This document shows, one piece after another, positions 7,889 to 15,912 of a stretch of 64,000 nt of DNA (positions are counted from its first letter, which is position 1; each line of letters begins with the position of its first letter). The notes under the pieces were generated by a model. That model made no database searches. It saw nothing but the letters and a program-made list of their open reading frames with translations, and was not told the origin of the DNA. Source of the DNA: Palsa-504 sp963847965 (GTDB lineage: Bacteria > Actinomycetota > Actinomycetes > Streptosporangiales > Streptosporangiaceae); NCBI GenBank assembly GCA_963847965.1, contig CAWKCG010000001.1:1-64000 (forward strand). Reading direction: 5' to 3'. Position numbers and translations under genes: made by a program.

Positions 7889-8288
7889 GTAAGGGGCCGA
7901 GGTCCCCTGGATGGTCGTGCCGGTGCCCGGGAGGGCCGTGGTCCGGCGGGCGCGCCGCGAGCAGGTCCGCGCGGGCTCGCAGGTCCTCGCCGGCCACCAG
8001 GCCCCGGTCGGCCAGCAGCCGCTCAAGCGCCCGCAGCCAGCAGCGGTAGTAGCTCCAGTCCTCGCGCTCCCGGCCTGCCGCCTCCCAGACGCCGATCTCG
8101 GCGATCAGCTGCTGCCGGAAGTCCTCCCAGTCGAACGCTCCGGCCTCGTGCAGCGCCATCGCCACCCCGAACGCCTGGCTCTCCCACGGGGCGGCGAAGA
8201 CCAGCTCGCCGTTGTCCCTGGGCGGCGCCGCCGGGCCTGCCGAGTCCAGCAGGTAGGCCACGTCCGCCTTGTCGCCAGGGTCGGTCAA
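7449..8288 (-). CDS. Nitrile hydratase accessory/beta-N-domain-like protein, ORF runs past its natural end
   Basis: The first ~115 residues are the real protein. NGELVFAAPWESQAFGVAMAL, then WEDFRQQLIAEIGVWE, then YYRCWLRALERLLADRG is the helical domain shared by the N-terminus of nitrile hydratase beta subunits and free-standing nitrile hydratase activators. A His-rich tail (DHGPPGHRHDHP) follows and suggests metal delivery to the cobalt site. The start is the TTG at 8288, overlapping the alpha-subunit stop as TTGA. After about residue 135 the frame has no stop and simply overlaps the OsmC gene out of frame down to 7449, which is not believable protein. A lost stop through a one-base indel near 7900 is likely. 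Confidence 0.65.
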   Translation of the reverse strand: MTDPGDKADVAYLLDSAGPAAPPRDNGELVFAAPWESQAFGVAMALHEAGAFDWEDFRQQLIAEIGVWEAAGREREDWSYYRCWLRALERLLADRGLVAGEDLRARADLLAARPPDHGPPGHRHDHPGDLGPLHAGRQRALDLGNRRVGGRLAVPRLGGRIRPDRGRAGGSGRHGYRPDADRVPPGRGGILLRAGPDLVSGQAGHLAAGPGGQGDRGLRRAEVQRAPAPGHHERARRRGGRADRSRAAGLLRVEHDHVAAGDRGGHRRGPRRPQSRPGS

Positions 8289-8875
8289 GGCGCGCTCACC
8301 TTGGCCACGCCGACCATGGAGTCCCTGGTGACCAGGGCGGCGAGTTCGTCCTGCGACAGCTGCTCGGATCCCTGCGGGCGCTCGGGAAGCACCATGTAGC
8401 GGACTTCTGAGCTGGAGTCGAAGACCTTGACCGACACGCCGGGATCGAGGTCCAGGCCGAATTCGGCCAGGACCTGCCGGGGCTCCCTGACCATGCGGGA
8501 ACGATAGGCCGGGTCCTTGTACCAGGAGGGCGGCAGCCCGAGCACCGGCCACGGGTAGCACGAACACAGCGTGCAGACCACGACGTGATGGACCTCGGGG
8601 GTGTCCTCGAGGACCACGATGTGCTCGCCCTGGGGGCCCTTATAGCCCATCTCGGCTATCGCCGCCGTCCCGTCGGCCAGCAGCCGGGCGCGGTAGTCGG
8701 GGTCGGTCCAGGCCCGGGCCACTACCTCCGCCCCGTTCATCGGCCCGACGGACTGCTCGTAGGTCTTGATGAAGTTCTCGACCGTGGCCGAGTCGATCAC
8801 CCCGCGCTCGGTCAGCAGCGAGGTGAGCGCCTCGACGCGGAGGGCGGGATCGATATGTTCCTGTGCGGCGGTCAT
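8285..8875 (-). CDS. nthA: Cobalt-type nitrile hydratase alpha / thiocyanate hydrolase gamma subunit
   Basis: A 196-residue protein with the metal-claw motif C101-T-L-C-S-C106. The Thr marks the Co(III) type; iron enzymes have Ser. It is followed by YPWPVLGLPPSWYKDPAYRSR, which is characteristic of the family. The claw cysteines are normally oxidised to sulfinic and sulfenic acids. The enzyme hydrates nitriles to amides or, in the close relative, hydrolyses thiocyanate; the sequence alone does not decide which. It starts at ATG 8875 behind a strong promoter (8906-8934). Its stop overlaps the accessory protein start. The beta subunit gene lies upstream on the same strand rather than adjacent, separated by a 210-base gap with a terminator-like hairpin. 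Confidence 0.85.
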   Translation of the reverse strand: MTAAQEHIDPALRVEALTSLLTERGVIDSATVENFIKTYEQSVGPMNGAEVVARAWTDPDYRARLLADGTAAIAEMGYKGPQGEHIVVLEDTPEVHHVVVCTLCSCYPWPVLGLPPSWYKDPAYRSRMVREPRQVLAEFGLDLDPGVSVKVFDSSSEVRYMVLPERPQGSEQLSQDELAALVTRDSMVGVAKVSAP

Positions 8876-8905
8876 AAGGATTCCTCTAGAATGTCAGTGC
8901 GATAT

Positions 8906-8934
8906 GATATATCCAAGCTGTCCGCAAGAGTCAA
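8906..8934 (-). promoter_or_regulatory. Promoter of the nitrile hydratase alpha-accessory-OsmC unit
   Basis: On the minus strand, TTGACT (8934-8929) and TATATC (8911-8906) are spaced by exactly 17 bases and lie about 30 bases before the alpha-subunit ATG. The overlapping GATATATCATATC stretch around the -10 box is partly symmetric and could be an operator. It shares the ATATC/ATCATA character of the -10 region of the CoM operon promoter. Confidence 0.65.
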
Positions 8935-9061
8935 GCGGGCATCTGCACCACTAGGCACAGATCCGCGGCAGGGCATGCCGTGGCTGCGCGGGGAGGCTTC
9001 GGGGATGCGGGGCCTGTGAACCGCGAACCTACAGCGCGAACATGGGTCGCGGCTGGAATCC

Positions 9062-9075
9062 CGTCCTTCGGGACG
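9062..9075 (-). terminator. UUCG-tetraloop hairpin after the beta-subunit gene
   Basis: CGTCC (9062-9066), loop TTCG, GGACG (9071-9075) forms a 5-bp stem with an extra-stable tetraloop 10 bases beyond the beta-subunit stop. There is no clear U-run, so it may be an RNA end or stabiliser rather than a classic terminator. Confidence 0.35.
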
Positions 9076-9085
9076 ACGGAGGATG

Positions 9086-9745
9086 TCAAGCGGCTGGCTC
9101 CAGGTACGGCTCGAATAGATCGATGGTGAGGCCGAACGGCTCGGCTCCGGGTCCCCACAGCTCCGCCGAGCTGAACTCCACCGAGTACACGTGCTGCGGG
9201 TCCTCGCCGAGGAAGTGCGCGGCGGTGTCGGGAAAGACCTGGGCGGGCCGGATCGCGGTGACCCTGCCGGTCCGGCGGCGCACGTACCTGGGCAGCCTAG
9301 TGTGGCCGACCGGATCCAGGTCCCTGGTCCGCACGACATCGCCGACCGCGAACGCGGGCGGGGTCTCGAGGGTCCGGAGGTTTCCCGGCCCGCCCGAGGT
9401 CATGGTCGGCTTGTGCGGCTCCGGTGGTGGCGGCTCGTCCGCCTCCCGGCCGGCCAGTCGCGCAGCGCGCGCCGCGATCTCCTCACCGCTGACGATGCCG
9501 CTGTCGGTCAGCAGGTTCTGCGCGCCAAGCAGCCACCTGCCGTAGTAACCGCTCAGGTATTCGGCAGGCGGCACACGCTCGATGGCGTGGCGGAACGCGT
9601 GCAGGTTGGCCCCGCTGGCGCGGATGGCGAGCAGCCCGAGCGCGAACGCCTGCCCTTCCCAGGGCTCGGCGAACGGCGGGCCCGCGAGCGGCGTCATCGT
9701 GCGGCCGAAGCCCTGCATCCCGCCCATGTCGTGGATTCCGTCCAC
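9086..9745 (-). CDS. nthB: Nitrile hydratase beta subunit
   Basis: A 219-residue protein with both halves of a nitrile hydratase beta chain. The N-terminal half shows MDGIHDMGGMQGFG, then EPWEGQAFALGLLAIRA and PPAEYLSGYYGRWLLGAQNLL. The C-terminal SH3-like barrel shows FAVGDVVRTRD, HTRLPRYVRRRTGRV and VYSVEFSSAELWG. The start codon is GTG at 9745. It pairs with the alpha subunit at 8285-8875 to form the Co-containing heterodimer. The beta gene lies upstream of alpha (beta-alpha-accessory order), the usual order of cobalt-type operons, but a 210-base gap with its own promoter separates them. Confidence 0.85.
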   Translation of the reverse strand: MDGIHDMGGMQGFGRTMTPLAGPPFAEPWEGQAFALGLLAIRASGANLHAFRHAIERVPPAEYLSGYYGRWLLGAQNLLTDSGIVSGEEIAARAARLAGREADEPPPPEPHKPTMTSGGPGNLRTLETPPAFAVGDVVRTRDLDPVGHTRLPRYVRRRTGRVTAIRPAQVFPDTAAHFLGEDPQHVYSVEFSSAELWGPGAEPFGLTIDLFEPYLEPAA

Positions 9746-9864
9746 GCTCGGGTCACCTTCCCTTCCTGGTCTGGCCCTTCCTGGTCTGGCTCAAGCGCAG
9801 CGAGGGGAACGCCGCCGCTGTCCGCTCCGGCACGGGCAGCGGCGGCACCCCCGGACGGCCGTGG

Positions 9865-10353
9865 TCAGACGGTCCAGGTGTTCAGCTGGAAGGCGCCGGC
9901 CCGCCACGCGGCCAGGGCGGAGTCGAGCACGTCCAGCGGGTTGAACGGCTTCACCCCGTCGATCAGGTCCTCCTCGCGGAACCCGTACAGGGCGCCCATC
10001 GCGAAGCGGCAGGCGTATACCTTGGCGCCCTCCTTGAGGAGCGTCTCGATCTGCCGGTTGCCGGCCAGGTTGCCAGGGAAGCCCTCGTTGCCCACGGTGG
10101 GGTAGCCGCGGTGCCGCGAGGCTAGCAGGACCCCCGGGCCGTACAGGATGATCGACACGTCGAAGCCCTTGCGGACCAGGCGCGTCGAGGTGAGCAGGTT
10201 GACTAGCGATACCGAGCCCTCGAACGGGACGGAGTGGATGAAGACGAAGGCCTTCTCCCCCGGATTCGCGCGGATGTCCTCGAATACCTTCTCCTCGGTG
10301 TTGTACAGCGACTCGCCGGGCTCGGCGCGCGGTGACTCGACGGTGATCGGCAT
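9865..10353 (-). CDS. MSMEG_0572/Sll0783-family DsrE-like protein (Nit1C cluster type)
   Basis: A 162-residue protein whose core (EKAFVFIHSVPFEGSVSLVNLL, GFDVSIILYGPGVLLAS, YPTVGNEGFPGNLA, KVYACRFAMGALYGFREEDLI, NPLDVLDSALAAW) closely follows the Sll0783/MSMEG_0572 nitrogen-starvation response family, a DsrE-fold protein with one conserved cysteine (KVYACR). Genes of this type belong to the Nit1C cluster tied to cyanide use as a nitrogen source. Here it accompanies nitrile hydratase instead of the Nit1 nitrilase. The start is ATG 10353, preceded by AGGAG at good spacing. DsrE folds commonly carry sulfur, so a persulfide or cyanide/thiocyanate role is reasonable but unproven. Confidence 0.75.
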   Translation of the reverse strand: MPITVESPRAEPGESLYNTEEKVFEDIRANPGEKAFVFIHSVPFEGSVSLVNLLTSTRLVRKGFDVSIILYGPGVLLASRHRGYPTVGNEGFPGNLAGNRQIETLLKEGAKVYACRFAMGALYGFREEDLIDGVKPFNPLDVLDSALAAWRAGAFQLNTWTV

Positions 10354-10415
10354 GACTGCTCCTGACTGTCGTATGTGCTTCTGTTGTACTTCTCGGTGAT
10401 AGATCCGGTGGTAGT

Positions 10416-10670
10416 TCAGCCGGCGGGGCCGCGCGGGCGCTCTCCCGTCGTCCACTTCATGCGGTGGCTGCCGGGCATGCGCCGCATGATCGCGGACCGC
10501 AGCCGCCAGGGGACGGCGTGGTACGCCGGGACGTATACCCGCAGCCAGAAGACATCGGCCCCGCGGGGCGGGCGGGGCGGCGGTACCCCGTACTTGATGG
10601 CCAGCTTGCGCTGCGCCGCGATCATGAGATAGCGCTCTGAGGTCGCCCGCAGCCAGCGCGAGAAGGCCAT
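10416..10670 (-). CDS. Small basic protein of unknown function
   Basis: 84 residues from ATG 10670, one base after the flavoenzyme stop, so probably co-translated. It is rich in Arg, Trp, Tyr and Pro with a central PPPRPPRGADVFWLRVYVPAYH and no signal peptide or clear membrane helix. I do not recognise a family. Tight coupling to the disulfide-reductase-like gene suggests a partner or maturation role. Confidence 0.55.
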   Translation of the reverse strand: MAFSRWLRATSERYLMIAAQRKLAIKYGVPPPRPPRGADVFWLRVYVPAYHAVPWRLRSAIMRRMPGSHRMKWTTGERPRGPAG

Positions 10671-10671
10671 G

Positions 10672-12006
10672 TCAGCGCCCAAGGCCAGACAGCAGGTTCT
10701 GTGCCGCGAGCGCGATCGGCTCGTTCAGCGCGCCGATCGGGGGCGAGTACACGTTCTCCATGGTGGCCAGGTCGCGGACGGTGATCCCGGTCCGGACCGC
10801 CATGGCCAGGAAGTCCGCGCGCTCCTTGATGCCCTCCGAGCCCACCATCTGCGCCCCGATGAGCCGCAGCGTGCCGGGCTCGGCCAGCAGCTTGACGCGG
10901 ATCTTCTTGACCCCCGGGTAGTAGCGCGCCCGGGAGATGCCCTCGGCCACCCCGACCACGTGCGGTATCCCGAGCGCCGTGGCGAGCGTCTCGCTGAACG
11001 AGACGCCGCCGATCATCCACTCCCCCGCCACCATGCCCCAGGGCACGCTGACCGGCTGGTACTTCCGCTCGCCGCCGGCCGCGTTCGTGCCCGCGACCTT
11101 CCCCTGGGCGTAGGCGTGACTGCCGGAAAGGCCCTGGATGGGGACCTGCGAGACGCTGTGCGGCACCTCGATGCAGTCGCCCGCCGCCCAGACTCCTGGC
11201 GTCGTGGTGCGCATGCCCTCATCGACGATGAGGCCGCCGGCCGATCCCACCTTGAGCCCCGCGGCGCGGGCCAGGGCCGTGTTGGCCTGCTTCTTCGTGC
11301 ACACCACGGCCAGGTCGCAGGGGATCTCCCCGTCCGAGGTGGTCACCGCGCGGACCGCGCCATCGCCGACGAACCCGGTGAGCGTGGTGTTGAAGTGCAG
11401 GTGCGCCCCCGCCTCACGCCACGAGTCCTGCACCGGGCCCGCGATGTCGGGGTCGGTCGCCACGGCGAGCGCCCACGCGTCAGGGTCGACGAGGTGCGTC
11501 TCGATCCCGCGATGGCACAGGGCGGTCACCATCTCCAGGCCGAGCGGGGACGCCTCGATGACCACCGCCGACTTGACGCCGTCGAGGACCTTGTCCCACT
11601 CCATCGCCCGGCGGATGTTCTTGACGTAGTACAGGCCCGTGAGGTCGGCGCCCGGCACGCCGGTGGGAGCGTACTCAAACCCGGTGGCCACGATCAGCTG
11701 GTCGTAGCCGACCGGGTCGCTGCCCCGGACCGAGACGGTCTTGGCGCCGGGGTCGAAGCCGGTAACTTCCGTTTCGTAGCGGATGTCGATCCCGGACTTC
11801 TCGTATGTTTCCTTGGTCGCCAGGAACAGGCGCTGGAAGTCGGGAATCTCCTTGCCGTGCACGTAGGGAATGCCGCACGGGCTGTACCCCACGTCCTCGA
11901 ACTCGGTGTACACGCGGACGTCGGCCCCTGGATCGGTGGCTTTGGCCGCGCCGGCGGCTCCGATTCCGGCCGCGCCTCCGCCGATCACCACGATCCGCTG
12001 CGCCAC
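10672..12006 (-). CDS. FAD-dependent pyridine nucleotide-disulfide oxidoreductase, CoA-disulfide-reductase-like
   Basis: A 444-residue flavoprotein with an N-terminal FAD Rossmann motif (GGGAAGIGAA), an ATG-type second motif (VIVATGFEYAP), a C-terminal FAD site (GVWAAGDC) and a dimerisation domain (LRLIGAQMVG). The redox centre is a single cysteine in GYSPCGIPYVHG (about residue 44). This is the hallmark of CoA-disulfide, polysulfide and NADH-peroxide reductases, not the paired Cys of glutathione reductase or of 2-ketopropyl-CoM carboxylase. The start is set at GTG 12006, with GGAGGG five bases upstream. Next to CoM biosynthesis genes it may reduce CoM disulfide or a persulfide intermediate (inference). 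It is divergent from the HTH-cupin gene. Confidence 0.8.
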   Translation of the reverse strand: MAQRIVVIGGGAAGIGAAGAAKATDPGADVRVYTEFEDVGYSPCGIPYVHGKEIPDFQRLFLATKETYEKSGIDIRYETEVTGFDPGAKTVSVRGSDPVGYDQLIVATGFEYAPTGVPGADLTGLYYVKNIRRAMEWDKVLDGVKSAVVIEASPLGLEMVTALCHRGIETHLVDPDAWALAVATDPDIAGPVQDSWREAGAHLHFNTTLTGFVGDGAVRAVTTSDGEIPCDLAVVCTKKQANTALARAAGLKVGSAGGLIVDEGMRTTTPGVWAAGDCIEVPHSVSQVPIQGLSGSHAYAQGKVAGTNAAGGERKYQPVSVPWGMVAGEWMIGGVSFSETLATALGIPHVVGVAEGISRARYYPGVKKIRVKLLAEPGTLRLIGAQMVGSEGIKERADFLAMAVRTGITVRDLATMENVYSPPIGALNEPIALAAQNLLSGLGR

Positions 12007-12129
12007 AAGCACCCTCCACAGACGAGCAAGGGAAGCGACCGTTTAGTATCCGCGATGCTTCGTACACTATACTGGCTGCGACGTTCATGCACGTCAAGAT
12101 CGACGATCCGCCCGAAGGGAAACGGGACC
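12007..12129. promoter_or_regulatory. Divergent promoter region between flavoenzyme and HTH-cupin regulator
   Basis: AT-richer spacer with a TATACT box (12068-12073) for the rightward gene and a GTATAG/ATACTAA stretch for the leftward one. The nearly symmetric AGTAT...ATACT arms around 12046-12073 are a candidate operator for the regulator. No well-spaced -35 box could be assigned. Confidence 0.35.
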
Positions 12130-12775
12130 ATGGCCAGACTCCCGCGCACCGAAGGCCCGCCGTGCCTCGATGCACAGTCGGCTGCGCGCGCCGACGACGC
12201 CGCGGACAACCTCGAGCGCATCGTCAGCTCGATCGGGCTCAAGGTGTTTACCCTGCGCAAGAGCATGGGGCTCTCGCTGCAACAGCTCGGCGAGCGCTCC
12301 GATGTGTCGGCCGCGGCGATCCACAAGATCGAGCAGGGCGGCATGGTGCCCACCATCACCACCCTGCTGAAGATCGCCGGGGCCGTCGGGCGCCCGGTCT
12401 CCTACTTCGTCGAAGAGGACGGCAGCCGTGACGACCTGGCCGTGTTCACCCCGGCCGACCAGGTGCGGCCCGTATTCACCTCGCACAAGGGCATCACGCT
12501 CGAAAGCATTTCCGGCCCTTACGCGCGCTTCCTGCTGGCCGGCGCGCGGGCCACGGTGACGCCGGGCGCGAGCAGCGGGCGCAAGCCGATGCAGCACCCG
12601 GGCGAGGAACTGGTGCACGTGACGGAGGGCCTGCTCGAGTTCGGCGTCGCCGGGCAGTCGTACTCAGCTTGAGCCGGGCTGTTCGCTGCACTTCCGCGGG
12701 GACCAGCCGCATACATGGCGCAACCCCGCCGACACGGACGCCAAGGCGGTCTGGATGGCGCTGCGGCCCCAGTGA
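12130..12775 (+). CDS. XRE-family HTH regulator with C-terminal cupin, frameshifted
   Basis: Starts at ATG 12130. Residues ~30-95 are an XRE helix-turn-helix (VFTLRKSMGLSLQQLGERSDVSAAAIHKIEQGG, then PTITTLLKIAGAVGRPVSYF). A cupin domain follows (PGEELVHVTEGLLEFGVAG). The frame hits TGA at 12672, but dropping one base at about 12667 continues smoothly into YSLEPGCSLHFRGDQPHTWRN and stops at 12775. That completes the cupin barrel with its HxH region and gives about 214 residues, the usual length. It probably controls the divergent flavoenzyme/nitrile hydratase genes and perhaps the CoM operon through a small-molecule signal bound in the cupin. The frameshift is most likely a sequence error. Confidence 0.8.
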
Positions 12776-12803
12776 ACGGCTGCAGCGACCAGCAAGGCGG
12801 CCA

Positions 12804-13472
12804 GTGATCAGCAAGGCGGCCGCGGTGATCAGCCAGATCCTGCCACCGCAGGCATCGGCCGCCGAGGTGTTCACCGACGTCGCCGGCACGAGGCTGTTCG
12901 CAGCGGAAGAGGCGGCGCTGGGCGGCGCCAGCCTGCGGCGTTACGCGGAATTCAGCACGGGCCGGGCCTGCGCCCGCGCCGCGCTGGCTCAGCTCGGGCT
13001 GCCCCCGGCGCCGATCCCGCGCGGGCCTCGCGGAGAGCCGCGGTGGCCTGACGGCGTGACCGGCAGCATCACGCACTGCACCGGCTACCGGGCCTGCGCC
13101 GTCGCGCGGAGGACCCAGGTGTCCGCGCTCGGCATCGACGCCGAGCCGACCGATCCGCTGCCCGCCGACGTGCTGCGCGTGGTGGCCACGCGCGCCGAGC
13201 GTGCCTGGCTCGACGAGCGGATGGCCTCGACTCCGGAGGTGTGCTGGGACACGTTGCTGTTCAGCGCGAAGGAATCGGCCTATAAGGCGTGGTTCCCGCT
13301 GACCGGGACGTCGCTCGGGTTCGCGGACGTGGCGGTGGACGAGCCCGCGGGCGGCAGGTTCACGGTCCGCCTCCTCGCGCCGGTTCCGCGCGGTGCCTGG
13401 CCGGTGCCGATCACGCTGGATGGTGGCTGGCTGGCCGACCGCGGGCTGATCATCACGGCGGTGGCGGCCTGA
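12804..13472 (+). CDS. 4'-phosphopantetheinyl transferase (Sfp/EntD type)
   Basis: About 222 residues. ALGIDAEP (Mg-binding GxDxE) and LLFSAKESAYKAWFP (WxxKES-like) are the defining motifs, preceded by the GSITHC substrate loop. It moves the phosphopantetheine arm of CoA onto carrier proteins of polyketide, peptide or reductase synthases. The start is uncertain: GTG 12804 or GTG 12825. These lie in a short imperfect repeat of AGCAAGGCGGCC, and neither has a strong ribosome site. A possible client is the FAAL-ACP-reductase protein at 20328-23570, 7 kb away. Confidence 0.8.
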   Translation: MISKAAAVISQILPPQASAAEVFTDVAGTRLFAAEEAALGGASLRRYAEFSTGRACARAALAQLGLPPAPIPRGPRGEPRWPDGVTGSITHCTGYRACAVARRTQVSALGIDAEPTDPLPADVLRVVATRAERAWLDERMASTPEVCWDTLLFSAKESAYKAWFPLTGTSLGFADVAVDEPAGGRFTVRLLAPVPRGAWPVPITLDGGWLADRGLIITAVAA

Positions 13473-13571
13473 GTCCGGACGGGGAATTGACTCTGGCTAG
13501 GGTCCTGGGCAAGGTCGAGGCGGACGGCTATACGCTTGCCCGCAGTCCGGCTGAAATGAGGTAGCCACGTT

Positions 13572-14041
13572 ATGACCCGCCTGAGCGAGCAGGCCGCGCG
13601 GCTTGACGCGGGCAGCTACCCTGTGCGGTTCACGTACCGGACCCTGTTCAGCGACATGGACACGAACCGCCACCTCAACAACGTGGCCTTCGGCCGGCTC
13701 TTCGAGGAGGGGCGCGTCGAGCTCCACCGCCGGGTCTTCGGCTGGCCCGCGAAGCCCGAGCTGACGACGCCCGGGCTGACCATGATGCTCGCGACCATCA
13801 CGATCGAGTTCCTCGCCGAGGCGCGGTATCCCGGCTCGGTCGAGGTGGCCACGGCCGTGGCCCGGGTCGGCGGCTCGTCCTTCACCCTGGATCAGGCCGC
13901 CTACCAGGATGAGACGTGCGCCGCGCTCGCCGTCTGCGTCATGGTGAAGGCCATCGCGGGCCGGCCCGTCCCGCTGACCGAGACTGAACGCGAGCGCCTG
14001 GGCGGGCTGATGTTCGCCGGCGCGGAAACCGGAGGTTCACG

Positions 14042-14048
<7 letters not shown>
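13572..14048 (+). CDS. Hotdog-fold acyl-CoA thioesterase (4HBT type)
   Basis: 158 residues with the 4-hydroxybenzoyl-CoA thioesterase pattern: an RTLFSDMDTNRHLNNVAFGRLFEEGR helix-strand unit with the active-site Asp/Asn pair, then a long strand-rich C-terminal half. It cleaves acyl-CoA or acyl-ACP thioesters; chain specificity is not readable. It starts at ATG 13572 and overlaps the following hydrolase by 7 bases, forming a three-gene coupled unit (thioesterase, hydrolase, SDR). Confidence 0.75.
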
Positions 14049-14946
<898 letters not shown>

Positions 14947-14950
<4 letters not shown>

Positions 14951-15789
14951 CGGCGCCAGAGCTGACCGGCCAGGTGATCCTGATCACCGGTGCGAGCAGC
15001 GGCATCGGCGCCGCCGCGGCGCGCGAGCTGCACAAGCGGGGCGCCACCGTGCACGTCATGGGGCGTTCTGCCGATCGCACCGCCGCCGTGGCGGCGGACC
15101 TGGGCACCGAGCCGATCCTCGCGGACTTCGCCAGGCTCGCCGACGTGCGGGCGGCGGCGGAGCAGGTCCTCAGCTGCTGTAACCGCCTCGACGCGCTCGT
15201 CAACAACGCCGGGCTCTGGGTCACCCGGCGGCAGGTGACCGAGGATGGGCACGAGCTGATGTTCCAGGTCAACCACCTGGCGCCGTTCCTGCTCACCGTG
15301 CTGCTGAAGGACCGGCTCATCGCCTCCGCGCCCTCGCGGGTGGTCACCACGGCCAGCATCGCGAACCTGAATGGCTTCGTGCGGATGCACGACCTGGAGA
15401 GCGAGCTGTTCGTCGGGACCGCGGTCTACGGGACGACCAAGCTGGAGAACATCATGTTCACCCGCGAGCTCGGCCGCCGGCTGGACGGGACCGGGGTGCT
15501 CGCCACCTGCTTCAACCCGGGCCCGGTGGCCACGGACCTCGGCCGCGGCACCCTGATCGGCGCGGGGTACGCCTCACCGCTTGGCCGGATGCTGACGAAG
15601 ACCCCCGAGCGCGGCGCCGACACGCTCATCTGGCTCCTCACCCAGCCCGCCGACCGGCTGAAGCAGGGCGGGTACTACAGCAACCGAAGGGCCGGCCTGG
15701 CCAACCCGCAGGCCCGCAACGGCCGGCTCACCCGGCAGCTCTGGGACCAGACCGAGCAGCTACTCGGGATAACAGAAGACGGAACGTGA
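14947..15789 (+). CDS. Short-chain dehydrogenase/reductase (retinol-dehydrogenase-like)
   Basis: 280 residues with TGASSGIG cofactor loop, NNAG motif and YGTTK catalytic Tyr/Lys. The extended C-terminus (NPGPVATDLGRGT and beyond) and a membrane-less build match the RDH/WW-domain-oxidoreductase-like SDRs. NAD(P) use is expected and the substrate is unknown. It is the third gene of the coupled unit. Confidence 0.75.
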
Positions 15790-15912
15790 GTCGCGCGGAG
15801 GCTTCGGCGGAGAGATCACCGACCCCATTCCGGTGAGCGTGGCCGAGGACGGCGCCGTGCGGCAAGCCGGAAAGCTCATGCCCGCTGCGGGGGTGGCTGT
15901 TAACTTCGCCTG

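Noticed and set aside
10672..12006. 2-ketopropyl-CoM carboxylase/oxidoreductase
   Set aside because: That enzyme has a Cys-x4-Cys redox pair; this protein has a single Cys in SPCGIPY, the CoA-disulfide reductase type.
13484..13564. Short frame after the phosphopantetheinyl transferase
   Set aside because: Only ~27 codons in an extension of a shadow frame, no ribosome site, no similarity; a TTGACT there has no -10 box at proper spacing.
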